A stretch of DNA of 64,000 nucleotides from Euphorbia lathyris (taxonomy: Eukaryota; Streptophyta; Magnoliopsida; Malpighiales; Euphorbiaceae), in assembly GCF_963576675.1 (NCBI RefSeq), contig NC_088918.1, forward strand, positions 48,455,501 to 48,519,500. Reading direction: 5' to 3'. The notes beneath the pieces were generated by a model. It worked only from the letters and a program-made list of their open reading frames with translations, was not told the origin of the DNA and searched no databases. Positions within the stretch are counted from its first letter, which is position 1, and each line of letters starts with the position of its first letter. A program made the translations under genes and the position numbers. Below are positions 56,816 through 64,000 of this stretch, in pieces.

Positions 56816-57224
56816 ATTCCAAAGTCACTTGTCCCTTCGTTTGGATCGTATGGCCTGTTACTCCCAAGATGTCCACGATGGTGGTCTCTATTTGGATCGG
56901 ATCAACTTTAAGTTTGGCGAAAGATCCTCTGGTAATGACGTTGCATGAGCTGCATGTGTCTATCATTACTCGCTTCATCTCCCATCCTTCTACCATCATG
57001 GTGACAACGAGAGCATCTGCATGTGGAGGAATCGCATGAGCAACGTCTGCGAACGGGCGATTAAGTGACGCTCTATCGAGGGCGGTAGTTCTGGATTTTT
57101 TGACTGAGGGTTGATATCCTGGTCCGCCAGCGATGACGTTAATAACACCTTTAGCCTTCTTTTTTGGATCATCTCTTGGCTTATCGCCATCTCCCTTCTT
57201 GTCACTCTGGACGAACCTATCCAA
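56730..57224 (-). pseudogene. Tat protease
   Basis: Open segment after gag with KGVINVIAGGP, a typical Tat gag/pro linker, and a retropepsin-like core. The catalytic DTG reads DTC (VMIDTCSSCNVI near 56,950), probably inactive. VDPIQIETTIVDILG and TIQTKGQVTLECEL follow. It overlaps the start of the RT frame. Confidence 0.8.
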
Positions 57225-59108
57225 CTTTCCTTTCTCAATAAGCCTCTCAATCTCTTTGGCCAGTTCCCAGCATGCGTCTGTTTCATGGCCGTTTCTCCTG
57301 TGATATCTGCAATAATTTTTAGTGTTTCTCCCCGTATTGGTGTATTCCCCCCTTTTGGTCCAGGGTATGAAATGCTCCGCTTGTGTTGGCTATTTTCTAG
57401 CCACATCAGCACTTCATTTTTAGAGGCGTTCAATGGTGTGAACGATGGTGTATACGCCGATTTGTTCCTGGAACCCCTCCGTCTACTTCTGGAGGATGAA
57501 TCGGGGAGTTTTTCTTTCTCCTTATCTCACCTTCGGGATTCGCCTTTCCCATTTTTGGGAGGAGAGGCCGATTCTCTTCGGATATCATCGACTTCCATGA
57601 AATCCTTGCATCTTTCCATCAATTCTGCAGTGGTCCTAGGCTTGTGCCTAATTAGATCCTCTTGCAAGCTTTTGCAAGTCGTATTCTTTATCACTGCCTC
57701 AACAGCCGTGGAAACATCCACATCCACCACTCTGATGCATTTCTTGTTAAACTTATTGATATAATCCCTGAGGGACTCGTCCTCTTTTTGCTTTAACTCA
57801 AAGAGCTTCCGTGATGAAACAACTGGCGGAATACTCCCTGCGAACTTTGCACAAAACTCGCTACTCAGCTGATTCCAACTATCAATTGACCCTGGACAGA
57901 GAGATTGGAACCAATTATACACCGGTCCCTTCAATGTGGTTATGAACATTCGATACAAGACTACTTCACTAGCACCGTTAATCGCAAGCAACATACGGTA
58001 CTTCCTTGTATGGGCCTCGGGATTATCCTCCCCTAAATAGCTGGGTATGTTTGGGATTTTGAATTGCCTATCAGTTTCCACATCTTCGATCCGCCTTGTG
58101 AAGGGTGATTCTCTATTAGCAAAAGGATTGTGTCTTGTGTTCTCTTCATTCTACCTACGCATTCCCGCCCGGATCTGCTCAGCTATGAAGTTGTGATCCA
58201 TCCTCGGGCATCTCCTACTATGGGATCTACTCCGTTGAGAGGAGGAGGAGTTGGATTATGATGAGGGATCTGATGGTGACCGTCCACCACCTCTGCCTCA
58301 TCCTCTTGGTAGAGGACGTCTGCCTCCTCCTTGCTCTGGTGGTGGCTGCGGTATTTCCTAGCGAGGTGATCTAGCTCGGTGTCCTCCGCCTCCTTGCTCT
58401 AGGGGTGGTGGCGGCCTCCCCTGTCGGGGTGATCTAGCTCGGTGTTTATGGGAACGAGATCTAGACCGTCTTTGCCCACGAGATCTGGTCCGCCTTTTAT
58501 ACCTGCGATCAATATGTCCGCCCTACGGGTGACCAAGATCCGCGACCTCATTGATTTGCCCTTGACCAGCCTGCATTCCAGTTTGCACCGGAGGGATTCG
58601 AGGTCCGCCAATAGTGATTCCTGAATTCGCTGTATTCCTTAGAGGAGCCTGATTATTCCTCAGACTTCCTTCTGGAACGTCCTCAAATAGTCTTCTATTT
58701 GTTGGTAGAGCACTTGCTAGCTCTGGGTTGGTGACCACCGAATTCGTAGGTTGTGAGAGCAAGAATGCTGAGCCGTGATGAGCCCCCGGTCTGAGACAGG
58801 CGGCTTGCCATGCTGATGTACTCGGCCTAGGCGGGTGACGGTTCAGAGGGGGACAATCCCTGTTGTGGGTCCACCCACAACGGGATTCTCTAAGTAGGCC
58901 CTCAATCGATCCGTCATAACTGTTCCATAGATGTTTCCCACTGCTCCTGCACAAATTCCATGAAAGAATCAGGCGACATTTCTCTTTCATCATGAATAAT
59001 TGGTGCATCAGGATCTATATGACCGACATTTGTCTGGGGATTATTGACTGAAATTGGTATTGATGGTGTTGTTGTTCCATTTGAGGGATTAGACCCTCCA
59101 CTTGCCAT
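57225..59108 (-). pseudogene. Tat gag
   Basis: The likely start is the ATG at 59,108 (MASGGSNPSNGTTT…). The first 1 kb is broken by many stops and frameshifts. The capsid-type gag domain is intact at 58,081-57,527 (METDRQFKIPNIPSYLGE, YNWFQSLCPGSIDSW, SLRDYINKFN). Downstream, after frameshifts, comes the Tat-type zinc-like motif YCRYHRRNGHETDAC at about 57,265-57,310, followed by WELAKEIERLIEKGKLDRF. Confidence 0.85.
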
Positions 59109-59166
59109 TTCGTGATTGTGAACTAAGTCCTTTTTGGATTAGAACTTCCACATTCACCGCACCAAT
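59109..59166 (-). promoter_or_regulatory. Tat leader and primer-site region
   Basis: Minus strand beginning ATTGGTGCGGTGAATG directly after the 5' LTR is the place of the primer site. I could not assign the tRNA. Confidence 0.5.
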
Positions 59167-59665
59167 TGATGACTGGTGGTGAATTCTCGATCGGCGATCT
59201 TCCCTGTGGGGGGCGCCGTTGGGATCGACGGGGGGAAGCTCCGATGCTAAAGTCAGTATAGTGTAGAAGAATAAACTGTAAGCACGAAGTAGGGTTAAGG
59301 AGAGCGTGAATGTGTACCTCAATAGCTTGGAATACAAGCTATTTATAGTCATATAGTTGTAACTCTTGGTAACTAGAAAGTCTCAATTAATGCCTCATTA
59401 ATGGCGGTTATTCAAGTATGACCGTTAGCTCATTAATGGTTTATTAGTTACCTTTATTGGGAATCGACTCAGCCGTTCGGGGGGCATATCGAGGCGAGAT
59501 GGTGGGTCTCCCGAGTGTTTGACTATTGACGGCGTATGGTGGAATCCATGTGATCCGCCATCCAGTTGGCTTTCTTGATACGCCATAGCTTTCACGGTCA
59601 TCTTTATACGCCGTCGTTTGGTTAATTACTTTTTTGGTCCCGTAAATAATATCCAGATGTTATCA
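59167..59665 (-). repeat. Tat 5' LTR
   Basis: 499 bp, differing from the 3' LTR by roughly a dozen substitutions and one 9-bp gap near 59,410. Confidence 0.92.
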
Positions 59666-59670
59666 AATAG
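59666..59670. repeat. Target site duplication of Tat element, right copy
   Basis: AATAG, identical to 49,585-49,589. Confidence 0.92.
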
Positions 59671-59793
59671 TTATTTTAATTGTATTACCCCAATACAGAA
59701 AATACAATACAATCTAGCAATTTATATAATAGAATCTAGTAATTTATATGACTTCAATATATTACGTTTCCAATTACGGTTCCAATTCTCTCA

Positions 59794-60161
59794 CAATTAA
59801 CTAGAGATGTGCTAGTTGTCCCAGTCTCTACCGTGGCTTCAGAGTCTGCTTTTAGCACATTAGGTCGAATATTTGACCCTTTTCGAAGCTCTATTTTTCC
59901 AACAGTTTTCGAACCTTTTATATGCGGTCAAAATTGGCTACGAAAAGAACCGATTCCCATTGACATTCGTTGTGCCATGGATGAAGTAGAAAAATATGAA
60001 GAACTCGAGATAGGTAATAATTTATCCCATATTTTTTATTTTTTATTTTTCATCATTTTTTTTGTTCGTTATTAATTAATTTTGATTTTAATTACTTTTC
60101 AGAGTTCGAAAAGGCAAGATCACCCGTGGTCGTAGAACAAGATTCGTCAATGGTTGATTGA
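59794..60161 (+). pseudogene. hAT transposase C-terminal dimerisation region
   Basis: LVVPVSTVASESAFSTLGR then DPFRSS and FICGQNWLRKE is the signature of the hAT C-terminal dimerisation domain, as in plant RICESLEEPER-type proteins. An intron with GT…AG ends (60,014-60,102) joins the first exon to a short last exon ending SSMVD and TGA at 60,159. The splice keeps frame. The rest of the transposase is absent; sequence between 59,671 and 59,793 is AT-rich. It sits just right of the Tat insertion within the hAT. Confidence 0.85.
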
Positions 60162-60513
60162 TTTGACTTTTAATTTTTTTTTATATTTTTCATTGGTCTG
60201 TATTTTGATATTCATATACTGATTTATTATCCTTTAACCATGATTTTAAGATTTACTTATTATTATTATTATAAAAAATAAATCAGCAGCTTTAAAAATA
60301 AATAAAAAAATCAGCTCAATAAAAAAACATGGAGTTGAATTGTTATGTACAATTCATGATAAATATACAATAATCCATCCAACCCACTATAACCCAACCC
60401 ATCTAACCCACTTAAAAAAATTCATACAACCTATCATAACCCACTATAACCCAACCCATCTTAACAAAAAAAAAATTCCTTATATGGGTTGGGTTAAAAT
60501 TATACTATAACCC
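60162..60513. repeat. hAT right subterminal region
   Basis: No gene; repeated AACCCA, ACCCAACCCATCT and TATAACCCA motifs mirror those at 49,084-49,220. Confidence 0.75.
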
Positions 60514-61120
60514 TGTTAAGCGATTTCCGCAAGTGCATGGCTTCGCTTGTAGTAATAAAAAGATATCGATCCCACAGGGAACATTTTTTCACAAAAACTT
60601 ATTTTGATAAAGTTTAAATACGTCTTTAGGTTTATTTTATAGATAATCGTTAATTGAATTGGATTGAGATTGAATTAAGTTAATAAGAATCAGATTAGAA
60701 TTATATGTCAGAAATTTAGAAATCAATTATGTCTTGAGATTTAGATTACAAGATAGAAATATTTAGCGTTTAAAGTAAGAGAAGTGTTGAACTCGTTTGC
60801 ATTAATCAAAGATATCAACTTTAAACTTTGTACAAATTATAAGTGTGTAATAATATGTAAATTCCTTCAATTAAAAGGCTTTGAACCGTAGAAATCCCCC
60901 TGATGTTGAGTAGATTTCTACCTTAATCAAATTGATACTTATTTCCGATAAGCCGACCCAACGATCATATCATCCATAAATAAGAACTTGCTCAAGTGTT
61001 CAACAAAGTTTCCTTAATTCTGAACTTCTGCATAAATTCAGAACTTCTGCATAAATTCTGCACTCTAATCTTAATTAATCTAACTCAATGTTTTCTAACT
61101 TTGAACTCTGAAATCAACTC

Positions 61121-61131
61121 TTTATTTATAG
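61121..61131 (-). promoter_or_regulatory. Putative Athila LTR TATA box
   Basis: Minus-strand CTATAAATAAA, downstream of the hairpins in the direction of transcription. Confidence 0.6.
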
Positions 61132-61249
61132 ATGTTGAAGAGTCGTGTTTAAGGGTCATGTCCATTGTGAAGAGACGTTTCTATCCACCCGAACAGACGT
61201 GTTTCTCTGAATTAAAACATGTGAAATCAGTGCTGAAAAAGCTGCTGAT

Positions 61250-61371
61250 CCTACCGAGATTCTGGAATCTCTGCCGAGATGAGGGAAGCAGTTTAATTCT
61301 TCAGAACGAAAAGGAGAAGTGCAAGAAATTGGCGTGTCGCGGTCGAGATTAGGGAATCTCGGTCGCGACAC
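61250..61371. repeat. Hairpin cluster in Athila LTR
   Basis: A 38-bp near-perfect inverted repeat at 61,334-61,371 (arms GTGTCGCGGTCGAGATT and AATCTCGGTCGCGACAC) and a weaker CCGAGATTCTGGAATCTC at about 61,255. Confidence 0.85.
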
Positions 61372-61816
61372 GGGTTGAATTTCCCGGATCAGACTTCGTT
61401 CCCGTCCTTCATATCGGTGCGTTGAATTTCCTCATCTTTTTGGCTCGTAACTTGGGGTTTTTCCTTCGTTTTTGATCCGTTTTCGCTCCTATTTGGATTT
61501 TACCAAATATTTAGGTACCTTGCATGAAAGAAACATATTCGGATGTAAAAGTACTCTAAATAGATATAAATAGCACGATTTCATAGCAAAACTGATGTAA
61601 ATATTAATGATTATTACTTATTAGCATTTTTTATTCAGACATACAGATTCATTTCTGAACTTATAAATTCAAACATACATTATTCATAAAACAGATTCAA
61701 TCATGAAATGATATTGAATTTTATTGAATGAAAATCAAACATATGTACATAATAAGAAAGAAGAACATATATACAATTGAAATTGAAACAAACCTATTTA
61801 CATAAATATATATAAA

Positions 61817-62788
61817 CTAAAACAAACAAAACAAAGCAAACATATTAAATGGTATCCTGGTTAATTGGAATACTTGCATTGCCCTATATCGACCAATCTT
61901 CGCTTGCACGAAGATCTGTCTTTCTTCTGGAGAAAGAAATCTTGGGCCGACTCTAAACACACACTTGACAAGTCCCTCACTTTCGAGGAATTCATAATCA
62001 AGGACGGGGAATGGTTCTGTATCAGTCTAGGGAACCGAAATTGATCCTTTAGTTCCGAGGATGATGCCACAAATGATGTTCCCGAATCCTATCTTCTTTT
62101 CCTTCGAACGTGATGCGGAAACTAATCTCTCCATTAATATCTTCGAGGAATTAACATGGTTGCCTTGGAAGATATCTCCTAACACATACAAGTTCGTGTC
62201 TTGAACAACACTGCTTCTAGTACGTCCAAACAAACTAAGGCAGAGGAACTTGTGTAAGTATAGCATGGAATTAGAGTTGATGGACTTGTTGTAGGCGAGT
62301 TTCGGATTGAATCGCCAAAAGCCAGTTAACATTCTCCAAATATCCCGAGATGTCATATCTCTGCCAGGATGGTATTGTGCAGTATCCCTGGGTGGGAAAC
62401 CAAACCAGGCATGAAGTTCTGGGTATCCAAATGTGTAAGCCTCGCCATCTCTACGAAAACTAAGATGAACACGTCGCTTATTCACAAAGCGAACAATACA
62501 GAGGAACTCTAAAACCTAGTCTCTAATGACTGGAAACCGCATGAAGTCGAATTTAGACCATCCTAAATTCCTTAAGTAACGATCCATGTCTTCGCTTATT
62601 CCGAGTTCATCATTTAAGAACTCGTCCGTATACATCATTCCGACGAATATTGCGTATCGGAATCGATAATATCGTCTTCCTTCATCATAGTTATAAATAG
62701 GGAATGGTGCTCCATAGCATTCTGACATATCAGTACGCTTGTTGCGTGCAGCAACATTTTTCTTGGAAGATTTAAGAGAGGTAGTCAT
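61817..62788 (-). pseudogene. Athila second ORF (ATHILA ORF-type, env position)
   Basis: ATG at 62,788 (MTTSLKSSKKN…, basic). The reading frame runs 324 codons to 61,817 with two in-frame TAG codons (62,516 and near 62,026), otherwise open. Blocks seen: YYRFRYAIFVGMMYTDEFL, LGWSKFDFMRFPVIRD then VLEFLCIVRFVNKRR, LHAWFGFPPRDTAQYHPG, SRDIWRMLTGFWRFNP and EERQIFVQAKIGRY. The layout matches ATHILA ORF-type proteins and the ORF at 2,777-3,598. No transmembrane segment or signal peptide is evident, so I do not call it an envelope. Function unknown. Confidence 0.7.
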
Positions 62789-63472
62789 GTTTGAAAGATA
62801 AGTTCTGTAACTTTCTTAAAGATTTGAGAAGAAATCAGAATTCTGATAGAGATGAAGATGTAAGTAAAATGATTCTGATTCTTTCTAAAATATATATAGT
62901 GGAACAGAATGAGATAATGTGTCTGTTAGGAATGAAATGGTGTCAATTCGTCCCTGTTGGGCAAAAAACTGACAAAATTTTTGAATTTTCAGCAAATGAT
63001 TGAAGAGAAATGGAGAAAGAAAGGTGACAGGTCGAAATATCGACCGTGTCGTGACCGAGATTTCAGAATCTCAGTCGCGACACGCTTTACCCTTCACGGG
63101 TAAAGTGATGTCGAAACCTCCTTCACTCGTCTCGGTAGAGATTTTAAAATCTTGGTACGAACAGAAACTTTCTAGCTATTCCTGAAAAACCTAAACTTGA
63201 AATCTCTACTGAGATTTCTGAATCTCAACTGAGATTCCTGAAACTTCACTAAACACATAAAAATTTTCTGTAAATCAATTAAAAACATGACTAAAATGAA
63301 TTTTTATTGAATAAAACTTAGTTGTACACAAATTTAAAAACTAAAAATCATATAAAAATAAAATCATAAAAATAAACAAATGTAAATTAAATTAAAAACA
63401 AGTAAAAATAAAAATAAAACAACAAACAAACAAGATTAAAGATAAACAATAAAAGATATGAAAACTAAGTAA
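62789..63472. repeat. Athila spacer with second hairpin cluster and TATA-like box
   Basis: Hairpins at 63,030-63,045 (GGTCGA…TCGACC) and 63,046-63,083 (arms GTGTCGTGACCGAGATT and AATCTCAGTCGCGACAC, the same motif as in the LTR), with weaker relatives to 63,240. On the minus strand ACTATATATATTTTAG at about 62,887-62,900 is TATA-like, 100 bp before the second ORF. The rest is AT-rich, without a gene. Confidence 0.75.
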
Positions 63473-64000
63473 TTAATTTTCATAGAATACGCCCACGAAT
63501 TCAATTTCTTGAATTGGAGCGCCTTCATAATAAATTTTGCATCGATTACCGTTAACTTTGAATCGATCTCCATTTGTTTTTTCTAGTTCTAAGGATCCAT
63601 AATCGAAAGTTTTAATGACTACAAACGGTCCAGACCATCTAGACCTAAGCTTACCTGGAAATAACCTTAGTCGAGAATTAAGCAGTAATACTTTATCCCC
63701 AACATTAAAGCTTTTAACTTTAATTTTGGCATCATGCCATTTTTTCACTTTTTCCTTATATATCCTTGCATTTTCGTAGGATAAATGGCGTAATTCATCC
63801 AACTCGTTTAAGTTGAACAAACGCTTCTTTCCTGCTTTTTGTAAATCATAATTAAGTGTTCTAATAGCCCAATATGCTTTATGTTCTAATTCTACTGGTA
63901 AATGACAAGCTTTTCCATATACGAGTCGGTAAGGTGTCATTCCTATAGGTGTTTTAAATGCAGTACGGTATGCCCATAACGCATTGTTAAGTTTGTGTGC
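63473..64000 (-). CDS. Athila integrase C-terminal part (partial)
   Basis: Open from the right window edge: [70 protein letters not shown] and [11 protein letters not shown]. This is the C-terminal region of Athila integrase, with the GKLRSRW-GPF module that binds DNA. It ends at 63,473 with GVFYEN. No stop or shift is seen in this part; the catalytic core lies beyond the window. Confidence 0.9.
   Translation of the reverse strand, partial: AHKLNNALWAYRTAFKTPIGMTPYRLVYGKACHLPVELEHKAYWAIRTLNYDLQKAGKKRLFNLNELDELRHLSYENARIYKEKVKKWHDAKIKVKSFNVGDKVLLLNSRLRLFPGKLRSRWSGPFVVIKTFDYGSLELEKTNGDRFKVNGNRCKIYYEGAPIQEIEFVGVFYEN

Larger units (their letters stand above)
49590..59665 (-). mobile_element. Ty3/gypsy Tat-lineage retrotransposon with antisense gene
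   Basis: 10,076 bp between AATAG duplications. LTRs 49,590-50,097 and 59,167-59,665 read TGATGACTGG…GTTATCA in plus orientation. Gag-pro-pol is on the minus strand. Pol has a retroviral-type RNase H followed by a second, archaeal-type RNase H before integrase, the mark of the Tat lineage. Near the 3' LTR a spliced-looking gene runs on the opposite (plus) strand, converging with pol. The 5' region of gag is full of stops and RT has lost a catalytic Asp. Confidence 0.93.
49052..60513 (+). mobile_element. hAT DNA transposon relic (interrupted and truncated)
   Basis: Left end TAGGGGTGTTCAAAT, a hAT-type terminal repeat. Subterminal arrays of AACCCAACCCAT and its complement lie at both ends (49,084-49,220 and 60,365-60,505). 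A transposase tail is present at 59,794-60,161. A Tat element occupies 49,590-59,665. The right terminal repeat is not found; the sequence is replaced at 60,514 by an Athila LTR, which may be inserted within the hAT. Most of the transposase is missing. Confidence 0.75.
60514..61600 (-). repeat. Athila 3' LTR (right end approximate)
   Basis: The start is clear. The inner end is uncertain: candidate CA ends lie near 61,588 and 61,626. It contains a TATA box and hairpins. Confidence 0.7.
60514..64000 (-). mobile_element. Athila-lineage gypsy element, left portion
   Basis: Begins TGTTAAGCGATTTCCGCAAG and CGATCCCACAGGG, a common plant LTR start. The minus strand carries, from right to left, the end of pol, a hairpin-bearing spacer, a second ORF and the 3' LTR. 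The 5' half lies outside the window. It probably lies inside the hAT relic. Confidence 0.85.

Overview
This window reads as intergenic heterochromatin of a flowering plant, most likely a dicot. Nearly all of it is LTR retrotransposons nested inside one another, plus DNA transposons, one SINE-like copy and probable organelle-derived DNA. The plant assignment rests on the lineages present: Athila, Tat and Tekay (Ty3/gypsy), Ty1/copia with initiator-Met primer sites, a Helitron and a hAT relic. No host gene, rRNA, tRNA or CRISPR array was found.

Left part (1-20,741). A plus-oriented Tat relic ends at 18,410 with a 3' LTR (17,862-18,410). Its antisense gene is split by copia element A (119-17,322, minus; duplication TGGTT; LTRs of about 1.86 kb). 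The left LTR of A is split by a non-autonomous Athila-like element (244-8,124, minus; duplication ATGAT) that has a gag gene and a second ORF but no pol. Right of the Tat relic lie the end of a copia LTR, a decayed antisense-ORF-type gene (about 18,950-20,423) and the start of another copia LTR.

Middle part (20,751-49,051). A Tekay-like LTR runs through in pieces. It was split by a Helitron (21,153-27,351, minus), by copia element B (28,145-48,363, plus) and by a hAT element starting at 49,052. The Helitron holds a SINE-like copy, which holds a 3.4-kb solo gypsy LTR, which holds a GC-richer block that looks organellar. Copia B holds a small MITE with a 9-bp duplication, a fold-back element flanked by (TA)n, and a 9-kb Tekay chromovirus (37,612-46,613; duplication TTTTC).

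Right part (49,052-64,000). The hAT relic (transposase tail at 59,794-60,161) was split by a 10-kb Tat element (49,590-59,665, minus; duplication AATAG). This Tat carries gag-pro-pol with two RNase H domains on the minus strand and a multi-exon antisense gene on the plus strand. An Athila element (from 60,514, minus) truncates the hAT and runs off the window, leaving its LTR, a second ORF and the end of its integrase.

Every coding region carries stops, frameshifts or changed catalytic residues, so nothing here looks able to move by itself. The most unusual signal is a set of GC-rich hairpin clusters in otherwise AT-rich elements. Both Athila elements carry one just upstream of the LTR TATA box and a second, similar one just before the second ORF. 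Both copia elements carry one in the leader before gag. A second theme is the spliced antisense gene of the Tat lineage, seen in three copies.
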